Assembly (NCBI GenBank): GCA_019828545.1
Contig: JACVRA010000648.1
Location: forward strand, 1-34,348
Length of the DNA stretch: 34,348 bases
Direction: 5' to 3'
Source: Paracamarosporium sp. OC-R06-R3
Lineage: Eukaryota; Ascomycota; Dothideomycetes; Pleosporales; Didymosphaeriaceae
Below the pieces are notes generated by a model. The model did not search any database. It saw only the letters and a program-made list of their open reading frames with translations, and had not been told where the DNA came from. Numbering within the stretch: the stretch's first letter is position 1; every line of letters begins with the position of its first letter. The position numbers and the translations under genes are program-made. Positions 8,720 through 19,571 of the stretch are shown piece by piece.

Positions 8720-11700
8720 TTACCTCACCTTTACATCCCCATTCGCATTCGCATTCGCATCCACACTCCCCCCCACGAACCCGCTTTCACCGCCACCGTT
8801 CGACACATGTCTACCCAGCGCCTCATCCTTCGCCTCCCACTTCTCATGCTCATGCGGCGAATCAAACCTCCACCTCTTCTTCCTCGGGCCCTTCTCCTTC
8901 CACTCCTCCGCCCTAACAGGCGCGGTTCCACTCCTTGGGACATTGTTCGCAGCCGCCACCTGCTCGACAGGCACCGACTTAGCTTTCTTCGGACCCGACT
9001 GGTCGGGCTCTTCAACATGCCTCGTATCTACACAAGGCCTCGTATCCTTGAGCGGCACCGGCGCGCCATCCTTGAACTTCGGTTGTCCCAGCAGCGCAGC
9101 CCGAACACCAGAACGCATATACTTCTTTTCTTCCTTGACGCGAGGCTGCACTACTTTCCACGCGGTGCTGACTTGCTTCTCAGTCTCCCACCTCTTCGCC
9201 TTCTGCGCTTTTCGATCCTCGGCAGACGCCTCGCAAGCCCCCGAGTTGGCTGCGCGATCCGCGGCGTACGCCAGCTCGGCTACTTCTTGTCTTCCTTGGA
9301 GAATCCGTGCTCGGCGGATGAGGTGTGTGGGCTGGTACTTCTTGAGGTATTCCTCGTCGCAGCCCTTGAGGAAGAAGGCGCCCGGACCGATGATGGCGCA
9401 TATATCCTTGAGCACGAAGCCACCGAGGCCGATACCGAAGCCTTGCGCGAAACCCATGATGCCCCCGGTCTTTGCGCCACGAATGGGCTGCGTCCACAGA
9501 CCTGACACGCCGTCGCGTATCCCGTAGACAAACTCGTTGCGACCGGCGCGGAGACCCGAGTGCACGCCTGTGATTCTTGAAACGTGTCTTACGGTGGTGT
9601 CTCCATATAGACGTGGCGCATTATGGAAGCCCTGGGCGAGAGCGAGGTTGACGCGCAAGGGAAAGCGGACGATAGCACTGGCTGTTTGACGGAGGCCGTG
9701 TTCGGCTTCTCTTGCGAATTCGATAGCGAGGATGTCGTCTGGTTCTGTGATATTCGATAATGCGGATTCCTGCCTCTCGCCAGGCGTGGGTCTCCTGCTT
9801 GTCGATGCATCGTTCGTGTGACTGTTGGTCGATTCGCCAGTCTTCATTTCTGCTTCATGCTCCTTGTTCGCGCGGTCAAGGGTGGCTTTTTGGTGTTCTT
9901 TCTGTTTTTGGCGTTTGTGAACTTTGTACTTCTTCTCGTAGTACTTTTCCCTCTTCTTGACGCTCTTTGCCATGTTGTAGGGTACGCCTCCCATCCCCGT
10001 GGCTACCTCCCCAACCGTATCTACAATTGCGCCCCAGATGCCCGTAATTGGCTCACCAGGGCCACCAAAGTCATTCCATTCATATTGTCGCAAGAGGCGA
10101 AGTTCATTCCATTTCACCTTCTTCCATTCGACCAGCAACTCCGCTGCTATCGGACTCAAAGTTACGCTGGTATTCTTCAACCGCCAAGCAGCAGCGCGAT
10201 TAGGCAAAAGTGAGCAGCGCATCGTTCCGCCCTCTCTTAGCGGTAAGCTGCGATGAAACGAGCGCACGGCATTGAGCGCGCCGTCACCTTCCTTGGCGAT
10301 ACTGTCCGCAATCTCTTGAACGTTCTGTTTCGCCTCATCTGTAAGACATTGCTTTATGCCCTCAGCCAAACGCTCAGCAGTGAGCTGTTTGTAGGGGATG
10401 CATTCATGTGCTCCAGCTTTCGCTTTGGACACCATAGCACCCCAGAAAGGCTGATCACCGAAAAACGGCACGATCATAGTCGGTTTGCCGCATTTGAGGC
10501 CGATGGCGGTAGTGCCAGCCCCGCCGTGATGTACCACCGCAGACACCTTGGGAAATAACCAGTCGTGTGGTGTATTCTCTAACATGAAGATGTTGTCCGG
10601 TGCTGTCGAATTACTGCCAAAACCGCCCCATCCTTTCGATACTAAGGCGCGGACGCCGGCTATTTCGACGGCCTTGAAAATGAGTTTGGTGAACTCGTCT
10701 GGATCGTCAACGACGATGGATCCAAAGCCGATATACACTGGCGGCTCACCCGCGTTAAGGAACTTTTGTAGATCTTCAGGCGGTTTGAAGGAAGACGCCA
10801 AGTCCAAGAAGACGAAGCCTGCTATATCTATCTCGGGTCCCCAGTCCTTCGGTTTGGGGACGAGACCGGGTGACCACTGTCTCTAGGTTAACTTGGCCAC
10901 TGCGGCGCTCGAACTGAACGTACCATGTATGTATAAGGCACCTTCATCCGAAATAGCTGCCCCGGTGCCCAGAGGGTGCTCACTTCATCCAAGTGCAGCG
11001 TCTTGCTCCTAAAACGATTGATCAAATCACCAAGTCCCTGCCAAGTCATCATCTCTACGAGCGGGTAGCTCATGAAGTTGGTGTACTTGGTATCGACATT
11101 GCTATTTTGGATATTGGCTAGCGGGTGGGGGAATTGGACGGTAGGTGTGTAGGGGAAACTTGGGCAGTGTCAGCGGATATATTTCAGCGAGAGGGTGAAG
11201 CAAGATAGAATGGGAGGGCTTACGTGAACATCATGTGTAGCGGAACGCCAAGTCGCTCGGCGATGTGAGGTGGTGCAAAACTAGGGGGGTTGGCGATGAT
11301 GGCATCGCAGACGAAGGGAGGGCGGTCCCCCACTACACCGCTGTTAGTATACTTGCTGTCCCCATCATCTATATTACTCACTCATCTTCAAGTTGGCATG
11401 GTCATTTTCATCATCAGTAGCATTTATACACGCTCGCCACATGCCCTGAAACATTTCGTACATGGCTGCTCTCCTCCTTCCGATCTCGCCTTCCTTCACC
11501 GTCTCCAGATTTGGTATCAGCCCTGGATTCTTCACCATAAAAGCCATGAGCTCAGAGGGATTTCCACCAATGGAGAAGAACTCCAATCCAGAATCATCCT
11601 GGATAAACTGCTTGAAAGCTGGATGCGTAGCTATCCGCACGCGGTGTCCGTAGTCCTCTTTAAGGATCTTGCCAATGCGAAGGAACGGCTGAATATCACC

Positions 11701-12483
11701 GCGGGACCCAATGACAATAATGACAACATTGAGACGCACGCGCCGCGCGGGATCTTCCATGCAATCATCCTCGGGTGCAATCTTCACGTGGGAGACCTGT
11801 GCCTCGACACCACTCTTGGTGCTTTGCAAGTCGTCTGCGCCAGCAAAGTGCTTCTTCAGCCCTGTGCCCAACGTCTTCGCAAAGTATCCGCTGTTCAAGG
11901 TCTCGCTGATTGACAGCTTCAAACGCCCGTCTTTTCTCGACACCTTGCCCTTTGTTTTGAAATGGTCATTCCCGATCTTGAGTTTGGAGAAAGGATGCGA
12001 GCTTGATGTCTTCCCGCTGTTCGTCCGCGTGCCGCTAAGCTGCATACCATGCGCATCGTCTTCGTCAGAAGAAGTCGAGTCGGAATCGGAATCGTAGGGA
12101 TAGAAATTCAGCGTCATCGGTCTATGCATATGCCGTGTCATGTCCTGTGCAGTCCCCGCACGCTTTATTTCTTGCATCGATGCCTTTGCAATCGGCTGCG
12201 GCCGCTCGGTCGCCGACTTTTGGAGTGATGGGCGTGCTGAATCTTGCTCCGCGGCATTGTCGAGGGCAGGCGGCGTGCTGTATTGTGGGGTAGTGCTGCG
12301 GGCACTGTGGAAGGAGTCCATCTTGTCGGGCACACTGGGGGACTCTGCAAAGTCGGTCGCGGAGGGCTTTGGGAAGGAGCCATGCTGTGGAGGGATTTTG
12401 ATTTCTGGCGATGGGAATTCGGGTTCGTGGAGGTGGACTGCGGTGGGGAGTGGTGGCGACGTTAGCTGGCTGTCGGCGGCCAT
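8720..12483 (-). CDS. UDP-glycosyltransferase (GT1, Glyco_transf_28 type), 1200 residues
   Basis: Four exons (12483-11382, 11332-11224, 11158-10924, 10876-8720) with introns of 49, 65 and 47 nt encode 1200 residues. The first 250 are polar and disordered. The acceptor half of the GT-B fold starts at residue 251 with [20 protein letters not shown]. The donor half holds [17 protein letters not shown] (from 483), the nucleotide-sugar signature HHGGAGTT (598-605) and FFGDQPFW (620-627). Such enzymes move glucose from UDP-glucose to lipids or small molecules. I see no PH or GRAM domain, so this is not the sterol enzyme Atg26. About 450 residues follow the catalytic part, with a charged coiled region ([18 protein letters not shown]) and a glycine-rich membrane-like stretch ([18 protein letters not shown]); their role is unknown. 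The far C-terminus ends in an Asn-Ala repeat. Confidence 0.92.
8740..8762. repeat. Hexamer microsatellite (cattcg) inside the UGT 3' coding end
   Basis: About three and a half copies of cattcg lie just inside the stop codon of the glycosyltransferase gene. Read on the coding strand they give alternating Ala-Asn codons. Copy-number change here would alter only the length of the protein tail. Confidence 0.8.
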
Positions 12484-12951
12484 GGTTTACAGTCAAGCAA
12501 CGGCCGCAACTCAGAATAAACAACGTCGGAAACGAAGCAGGGGAAAGCACGATACTGCAACGCTCAACATGCAAAGGACACAGGACTTGGAAGACACATG
12601 GATCATGCAAACATTGACAGCGAGCGACGTGGGTGATCTCAGTGGAAGGCGGCGGATGCACAGTTGTCAATACAGGTTCCGTCAGTCAGACGCGATTTCC
12701 AACCGCCAAACAGTTCCAGGCTTCGCATCCCTGCCGACTCCCGCCTTAGCTCCCGCGAATATGTCCGAGCGTGGCCGGTGATGTCATCCGCCTCGCCAGA
12801 ACCGTTCTCGTCAGTCCCGTTTTGGACGTGCAGCCTGAGATGGCGTCGAAAAAGTCTCCTCGAGGCGCGAGACGATGCGAGACCGTTTTCCACGAACGTG
12901 ATCGACGGCAAGGACTGCCTTCAGTGCGCAGGCCTGCATCTCCCACGCCCA
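12484..12951. other. Promoter region of the glycosyltransferase gene
   Basis: This 468-bp interval separates the end of the dehydrogenase gene from the start of the glycosyltransferase gene; both are on the minus strand. It should hold the glycosyltransferase promoter and the dehydrogenase 3' region. Frames that cross it are not supported by any recognisable protein. Confidence 0.55.
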
Positions 12952-14055
12952 TCAAGTCTCCCGCCCGTAGCCGAAGATTTGATAAGCTACCACCTTCGCG
13001 ACGTCCTTCGCCCAGCCCGCCCATCCACGCGCTTGCTCGACCGCATACAGGAGCTTGACCACCCTCCGGTCGAAAGCATCCACCTCCTCCCAGTCATCCG
13101 CATACGGCTCCCACAGCGCCGTCTCGGTGCTGCCCTCGGTGCCTTTGTTCACCAGCTTAAACTCTCCACTCTCGTCTTGCTTGATCGAAACCTTGGGCCC
13201 GACCACGACCCCGCGTCCAAGAACGCGCGTGTCGGCCACCAGCCTTGTAGCCGCCTCGATCACGTCTTCGACTTTGCCCATGCCGCCTCCCGCAAGGAAA
13301 AGTTTGGCTATAGGAGGTACGATGGTCGTGTCGATGAAGTAGGGCAGCACGATGTTAACGCGAATACCCTGTATATGGCTCGTCGACCGCAGGCTCCTAA
13401 ACAGTCCCAGAACCGCGTGCTTGCTCGTCCCATATAGCGGTGCTGCAGCAATCGGAGCCATGCTCGCGATGCTTCCCAACAGCACCAGGTGTCTATCTCT
13501 TGTTTGCTTGTCCGGTACCGAGTTCATGTTGCAGGCTTTGGACCCGGGGTTCTTGGGCAGCCAGTAGTACGCTAGATGTGTCGTGTACAAGACTCCCGTG
13601 ACATTCACATCCATGGTCGCGAAGCTTGGTACTGGAGGCTCCGCTGCGCTGAGGTCTCCTGGGTCTTGCAGTCTATCCTTTGCTTGGATGCCGGCATTCG
13701 CAATGACCGTGTCAATGCCGCCGTGCGGGCTCAGGCGTACCGCTTCTTTAAATAGATTGACCTGGGATTGCCAGTCCGTTACGTCGCAGTGAACAAAGTG
13801 AGCAGCGCTTTCGCGCCCAGTTTCTTTCTGCAAAGCTCTTGCGAGCGCGTCGCCCTTCTCGACATTGACATCTCCGATGATGACCGTAGCACCATTGGTG
13901 GCCCATCGTCGCACAAAACCTGCGCCAAACCCGCTTGCGCCTCCGGTGACGACTATCGTCCGGTCCTTCACCCAGGCATCGTCGTATGGGATGGAAAAGT
14001 CAAGCGGCGGTGATTGCTTGATGTAAGCGCTCAAGCCTGTTGCATCCGATGCCAT
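12952..14055 (-). CDS. Short-chain dehydrogenase/reductase
   Basis: This is a single-exon gene of 367 residues. The Rossmann fold opens with the cofactor motif TGGASGFG (residues 37-44). Asp62 at the end of the second strand (IIGDVN) suggests NAD rather than NADP. An NAG motif lies at 120-122, and the catalytic set is Ser195, Tyr208 and Lys212 in YGTSK. It therefore oxidises or reduces an alcohol/ketone pair. The overall shape, with about 100 residues after the core and a C-terminal helix (VEQARGWAGWAKDV), resembles fungal enzymes annotated as 15-hydroxyprostaglandin dehydrogenase-like or hydroxyaverantin dehydrogenase-like. The substrate cannot be told. It is divergent from SER2. Confidence 0.92.
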   Translation of the reverse strand: MASDATGLSAYIKQSPPLDFSIPYDDAWVKDRTIVVTGGASGFGAGFVRRWATNGATVIIGDVNVEKGDALARALQKETGRESAAHFVHCDVTDWQSQVNLFKEAVRLSPHGGIDTVIANAGIQAKDRLQDPGDLSAAEPPVPSFATMDVNVTGVLYTTHLAYYWLPKNPGSKACNMNSVPDKQTRDRHLVLLGSIASMAPIAAAPLYGTSKHAVLGLFRSLRSTSHIQGIRVNIVLPYFIDTTIVPPIAKLFLAGGGMGKVEDVIEAATRLVADTRVLGRGVVVGPKVSIKQDESGEFKLVNKGTEGSTETALWEPYADDWEEVDAFDRRVVKLLYAVEQARGWAGWAKDVAKVVAYQIFGYGRET

Positions 14056-14514
14056 GCCTGCTCAGTCTGCTTTATAGACTGCGAGCAGATAGTCGCGATT
14101 CCAGAGGGCGTGAAGGTTCCAACAAGAGGGGCGGCTATTGTAGCGTTCAGCTCGGCTCGCTTGTGGCGCAAGGCGCAGGTCTGGCCTCCGAGAGGAGTTC
14201 CATCTTTGCTTTCGTGCGAGACAAGTTCAACCAGGAACCGCAGATCAGAAACAGGCACGTTCGAGTGTGGTGGGATGGCGGTCAGGTGTGTCCCTTTGTG
14301 CAAGGACCCATAGACAATCGAGTACTGATCGGACGTTAGCCAGCAGATCTGCAGGGTTTTCCCCGTGCGCGTGGTCCCCGTTCTTTGACCCCGCCAAACC
14401 AGCCCCTCTTCGCTCTCCATAGCTGGTCAAGAAAAAAAAACCTCACTTCGTTCTCTTTCTTCCACACTGCCATTTCCTGTTCAATTGGCGTCCTCCACGC
14501 CCGCCGTCTTCGCA
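14056..14514. promoter_or_regulatory. Shared upstream region of the dehydrogenase and SER2
   Basis: The dehydrogenase (minus) and SER2 (plus) start at the two ends of this 459-bp region. A pyrimidine-rich tract (14435-14480, containing a run of A then ctttcttcc-type sequence) precedes the SER2 start, as is common in fungal promoters. No TATA box is clear. Confidence 0.5.
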
Positions 14515-15651
14515 ATGGCCTCTCCGGCGTCAAGTCACCTCGTAGCAACCCTCTTTTACAAGTCCAATGCCCCCCATTTCTTCCTACACCCCGACGCCTT
14601 GCCACACTCGCCCACCGACGCGCTCGCACCCGTTTCTCTGGAGCCGCTGAAAGATGGTGCCTCTCCTACCGACAAGCTGGAAGCGTACCCTCTAGAGCCT
14701 CCTACGCCCGGTCCAAACCCGCTAGACCATCTCTACGGCAGCTACATCAGCCAGCAATGCCTGACCGACTTTTTCGTCCTGTTGCGCACCATCATACCAG
14801 ACATCGACCAATCCCATATCCTAGCGAGACAGCTGAGCGAAGAGAAGCTCGCCAGGGTCGTCGAAGTGCGCTTCCCCACCGCGGGCGCAGATCTCGAGTC
14901 ACTGCGACGCGACGAGCAAGTCAGCCGCTTCGAGCGCGAGTGGAACCTCGAGATCGTCTGGCAGGCGGACACAGTGCACAGGCGGTACAAGCGCCTCGCA
15001 GTCTTCGACATGGACTCCACGCTCATCCAGCAAGAAGTCATCGACCTCATCGCGTCTCTCATCGGCGTCGAAGACAAGGTCTCCGCCATCACGGCCGCCG
15101 CTATGAACGGCGAACTAGACTTCGAGGCGAGCCTCAGAGCAAGATGTAAGCTGCTGAAGGGCGTGCCAAGCAGCGTGTGGGAGACGCTGAAGGCGAGGAT
15201 CACAACGAACGAGGGCGTGCCGGAGCTCATCCGCGCACTGAAACGGCTGGGTTTCAAGACGGCAGTGCTAAGCGGAGGATTCACGCCATTAACAGGGTGG
15301 ATGGGGCAAAAACTCGGACTAGACTACGCCTTTGCGAACCACCTCGTTGTCTCAGACGACGGAAACGAACTCACCGGCGAGCTAACCGGCGAGATCGTCC
15401 ACGCGGAGAAGAAGCGCCAGCACGTCCTCGAGATCGCAGCAAAGGAAGGCATACTGCTAGACCAGGTCGTCTGCATCGGCGACGGCGCAAACGATCTCCC
15501 CATGATGGGCGTCGCCGGCCTGGGCGTCGCCTTCCATGCAAAGCCCAAGGTGCAGATGCAAGCCCCTGCGCGCCTCAACTCGAAGAGCATGCTCGATGTG
15601 CTGTATCTGTTTGGCATATCGAAGGAGGAGCAGGAGGAGCTGTTGCGATGA
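14515..15651 (+). CDS. SER2: Phosphoserine phosphatase
   Basis: This is a single-exon gene of 378 residues that removes phosphate from O-phosphoserine, the last step of serine synthesis from 3-phosphoglycerate. The HAD motifs are complete: DMDST with the nucleophile Asp165 and acid/base Asp167, Ser253 in SGGFTP, a lysine in HAEKKRQ (about 299-300), and GDGANDLPM (322-330). The 160-residue N-terminal region matches the extra domain found in fungal SerB proteins. I start it at the ATG at 14515 (GCA before ATG); ten upstream codons are open but lack an ATG. It is high in G+C compared with the genes to its right, in keeping with a conserved, well-expressed gene. Confidence 0.96.
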   Translation: MASPASSHLVATLFYKSNAPHFFLHPDALPHSPTDALAPVSLEPLKDGASPTDKLEAYPLEPPTPGPNPLDHLYGSYISQQCLTDFFVLLRTIIPDIDQSHILARQLSEEKLARVVEVRFPTAGADLESLRRDEQVSRFEREWNLEIVWQADTVHRRYKRLAVFDMDSTLIQQEVIDLIASLIGVEDKVSAITAAAMNGELDFEASLRARCKLLKGVPSSVWETLKARITTNEGVPELIRALKRLGFKTAVLSGGFTPLTGWMGQKLGLDYAFANHLVVSDDGNELTGELTGEIVHAEKKRQHVLEIAAKEGILLDQVVCIGDGANDLPMMGVAGLGVAFHAKPKVQMQAPARLNSKSMLDVLYLFGISKEEQEELLR

Positions 15652-18586
15652 TGCTTTTTTTCGCGTGTGTGCGTGTGTGTGTATGTGGTTAGACGGTGCT
15701 GTAGATTATACCCAAGATGTTGTTTTTATGGTATTCATCGCTTTTGGCTCTCTTAAGCATGTTGCTTTTGTGGAATGGATCACGGTGTTTTCTCCTTCGT
15801 GTGTCTGCGTTTACACCGCGTGAGGGCTCCGGCATCCTTCCTCTCGTCTCACATGCACCCCTGTCAAGGCCGTTCACTCACTCGCCCCTTCCACAGTCCG
15901 AAAATCCTCTCATATCCCACTATTCCCACCCAAGATCCCCAGCACGCTCATACCTTTCCAAGTCGTTGTTGGGCCAAGTTCAGACCCAGCGAGCCGGCTT
16001 CAGGCTCCAAAGTAGAGCCAAGCACCAAATGCTTCGTAGTCACTAATCTATAGTTTTGCATGGCTCTGCTCGTCAACAGTCCCTCTTGGAGTCATTACAA
16101 ATGTATAGTTCGGTGCTCATACCTTTCCAAATCACATGCCCGCGTACCTTGAATGTTTTCTTGATCAGTGCTTGCAGGTACATGACCGCATACGTTTCCG
16201 CGAAAAGCTGCTTCGGCACATAGAATGGAGACTTGCAGCGGGAAAGGATAGAGCGGATGAAGTTCCAGCGTCGTCGACGTTTTACATGCTGAGCGGCTAG
16301 CAATCGTGGGATCGTGCTGGGTGCTTGTGTTGTCGATTAGATCTGGCTTGAGGGTATGGGGCGAAGGACAAAAGGGCGAGTATGGCCACCGAGAATGTGC
16401 ACGTTTTGCCCGCCGGCGCATGGAAATCCGCTCTGCTTTACCTAGATTGTAAGTCGTATGCGAACTACAGGCTTACTGCAGAGAAGCACGATAGCTAGGA
16501 AAGCCATAAGTACTCTTGATATACACGCTTGACATTTTGCCCGCCGGCACATTGTAGTGTCGTGCTAGGAGATGAGGTTATCAATTAGGCGCGCGTACGA
16601 GCACATGGCCATAAAAAACTTGAACTCGGCGAAGCGTGTTCAACCCAGGACGATGCATGGCCATGCTCGCTTCTATCCAAACGAGTCGATCTGCGATCGT
16701 TTGCGCGCCAGCGTGTGTTTCAGCGGGGCAAAAACATTGAGGGGCGGACTGGGTGTTGGATGGTCCGTCTTTCAGCGCTTGAGGTCCGATCGGTGCTCGG
16801 GGTCCAGCCGCTCAGCTCGAGACCTGCGTGCTAAGGAGCTGAAGGTTTTTAGAACGCTTATGGTTCGGTGATAAGGTTATGTAGTTCGAAGACTACGGAC
16901 GGAAAGGGTGCTGTCACTCGATAATATTGTAAGTGTGGCGCTGTAAGTGGCAGGTGTCTCCGCTGTGCATATCGTAGACTCCTGCACATCCGCGCTGACC
17001 AGGTCGAGCTACGCACTAATCAGGAGAAAAAATTAACAGTATAAAAGCGGGGTACTATAGTCGATGAATCACTGGTAATTGGTTATATGTTCTAGTCTAA
17101 ATGTACGATATTTTGGTTGTGGCTGAGTGGCACCACGTTTTGCTAGTGCTCTGGATCACGAACGAGGGTTCGCATAGGAGTTTCGTGCTTGTTGGGAGCC
17201 CAAAAGGTCAGTAGACTGGCATTGATAGCGATGGTCACAGTGGACCGTCTCAACCTTGCCAGGTAGTGTTGTTATTTCCGATATTGACCTCCGCGGAAGG
17301 GGGAGGACAAGTTCCCAAGGGAACGGAGATATCAACGAAGTGATCAACTATGCTTCTTGTACTCGTAAGGCTACGATATGAGGAGCTACGTTATGGAAGC
17401 TGGGTATTGGGCCAGTGCAAGTTCAGTGGAAATGCCAGTAGAAAGCGCCGTTTAGAGCCATGTTGCTCGCCGATCGAGATCCGGAACTTATAGGCTTGTG
17501 TATCTTTAAGTCCAGTGTGAAGATGCCTCGATTGCCATAGTGCCAGGTTCATACATCAATAACGACAAACATACGTGTAGACACGGAGCTCCGAATGTTG
17601 ATCGGTCTAATAATGCGAAAAACAGCGCGAAGGTGGATCCTGTCGATAGGCTGACCGCTGCTAACGTGCATCCGTTCGAAATGTCGGACGCCGAACCGCT
17701 ACCCCAGACTTGACGCGTAGATTTCCAGAGCTTCCGATTCATCCGACGTCGAATTCCGTTTACCACGCAAGGGGATGTAGAGTTTCTATTTTTCAAGTGA
17801 ATCAAGCTTTGCCCAGCTTTTGTTTTCAAACGTGACATGCGACAGAAATCGCTATATTTGTTTACAGTCCCGGCGACCGTGGTTCTGGATCTCTAACAAA
17901 GGTACAAGAGACGAGCCAACCAAGCTCGAACAGTTCCGCATGACTAACGCTGAATTTAGAATAAGATCAGCATGAGAGAATGTAGAGGCAACGGCTCGAC
18001 GCTTTACAGCGCCGTTCAGTTAAGCATAAGCGCTTGCTTGGCTGCAGATCATCGATTGGATGACGTTTCGACTTGCACAACACCATCCGAGTCTAAAACA
18101 CCGCCGATATCGATAAGCAACACCTCAATCTCTATTTTCGGACTGTTGTATCGGCCGCCCGGTGTCATCTGCTACGATTACCACTGGATCGCACTGAATC
18201 GCTCCTCGTTGAGCTCGCCTACTTAGGTCAAGCGTTGTAGTAGAAGCTCACTTAAGCTTTCTAGGGCATCACTACTTTCACACGAAGTCTCTACCGGGTC
18301 CATCTCCGGGTCCTAGCGGCTGATATTCAAACTGCCGGCAGTGACTTTAAATGATTTGGTGCAGGTGTTCAGCTGCATCCTGCAAGGGGTACATCTCGAA
18401 CCAAGGTCTAGGAAGCTAGACTTAGTAGACTAAGCGTAAGTGTACTATCAGATTACAACAATGGCACTGTTCAGTCTGAAACTATAAGATGAAGTGCACA
18501 TGCGGGTTGTTTGTGCAAGGCATCCAGCATTCCACTTTCATTCATTCTTAACTATCATTTACTTTCTTTCGTGCTCCGAAGCCACC
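15652..18586. other. 2.9-kb gene-poor region
   Basis: No coding frame here has a recognisable product or a convincing splice pattern. The longest minus-strand frames (16073-16421 and 17506-17838) look random in composition. The only structure I noticed is a 14-base direct repeat (ttttgcccgccggc) at 16404-16417 and 16535-16548. The right end contains the upstream region of the peroxidase gene. Confidence 0.5.
16404..16548. repeat. Pair of 14-base direct repeats
   Basis: The sequence ttttgcccgccggc occurs at 16404-16417 and again at 16535-16548, each time containing the palindrome gccggc. They could be paired binding sites or traces of a duplication; no gene start lies close by. Confidence 0.6.
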
Positions 18587-19571
18587 ATGTATATCCAAAG
18601 CGCTGTGCTGTTCACTTTAGTAGCTACAGTCGTCGGTTCCCAGGCTGGTGAACCGCGATCGGCCAATGCATCTCCTGATACATCATCGTCGTCAAAGTCG
18701 TCGCCGTCATCCTCTGGTTCTTCTTCAGGCGGCTGCCCCTCCGCCTGGAAATCTGTAGCGTCGGACCTTTCAAACACCTTCCAAGGCTGCAATGCTGCCG
18801 CCCGTGGAGCTATTCGTGCGCCTTTCCACGATTGCATCAACAACGGACGTGACGGCTCTTTGATTCTCGGAGACGAATGTTCACGGTCTGAAAACGCTGG
18901 CTTGGTGCCCACGTGCGATTTGTTGGCCTCGAAGGCAAAGCAGTACAATGTGGGCACGGCGGATATGATCGAGTTTGCAGCGTCTGTTGCTATCGCGATC
19001 TGCCCTCTAGGACCTAGGGTAAAGGCGCTCGTAGGCAGAAAAGACAGCAGTACACCGGCAGCAGAAGGTGGCGTTCCGTCGACGAAAGATCCTATCCCGA
19101 AGATATTGGAAGCATTCGCAGCTGTTGGGATGAGCCCAAACGATGTCGTTGCGCTTGTCGGATCACATACAGCGGCAACACAATCTTTCGATGATCCAAG
19201 CCAAGCAGGTAAATCGCTTGACACGACACCAAGCCGCTGGGATGTCACATTCTATAAAGAGACCAAGGCAGGGACGGCACCTTACAGTTTCTCGAGCGAT
19301 CGGCGCATGACGAATGATTCACAGGTGTGTTACTTCGATATGTGGGATTTATTCAATGCTGACTTCTGTGTCATAGACCTCTTCTTCCTGGGATAACTTT
19401 GCGAGAAGTCAGAATGCGTGGAGCGCTGCATTCACCAGTGCATGGGAGCGGTTCACAGTGGTCGGTAATGACGTAGATAGTTTGCAAGACTGTTCGAGTC
19501 TGCTGCCGGGAGGTGCAAGAAGACGAGCGGAGGGAATGAGCAGGCCTCTGGGAGCTGGCGCATTCCACTAA
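18587..19571 (+). CDS. Secreted heme peroxidase (class II / ligninase-like)
   Basis: Two exons (18587-19324 and 19377-19571) separated by a 52-nt intron encode 310 residues. The start has an ideal context (GCCACC before ATG). Residues 1-20 are a signal peptide, followed by a Ser-rich linker (about 31-49). The plant-peroxidase fold shows distal Arg77, His81 and Asp82 in RAPFHDC, the calcium-site-like GRDGSLI (88-94), and the proximal heme ligand His194 in VALVGSHT. These residues support hydrogen-peroxide-dependent oxidation outside the cell. The usual second Cys of the GGCDGS segment is Arg here, so disulfide pairing differs from lignin peroxidase. No exposed catalytic Trp or Mn site can be argued. 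It may act in lignin or phenol oxidation or in dealing with host peroxide. Confidence 0.9.

Noticed and set aside
8516..9527. Long plus-strand frames of 329 and 285 codons
   Set aside because: They lie antisense to the C-terminal part of the glycosyltransferase and are rich in His, Pro, Ser and Arg with no recognisable domain.
12140..12781. Plus-strand frame of 213 codons
   Set aside because: It overlaps the N-terminus and promoter of the glycosyltransferase gene in antisense and has no protein-like features.
14485..14514. Longer SER2 start ten codons upstream
   Set aside because: The first codon there is TTG; the first ATG is at 14515 and gives a normal fungal SER2 N-terminus.
14385..15149. 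Plus-strand frame of 254 codons overlapping SER2
   Set aside because: It is a shifted frame of SER2, very rich in Arg and His as expected for a shadow of a GC-rich gene.
16073..16421. Minus-strand frames of 76 and 108 codons
   Set aside because: They overlap each other in different frames, match nothing I know and lack good splice partners.
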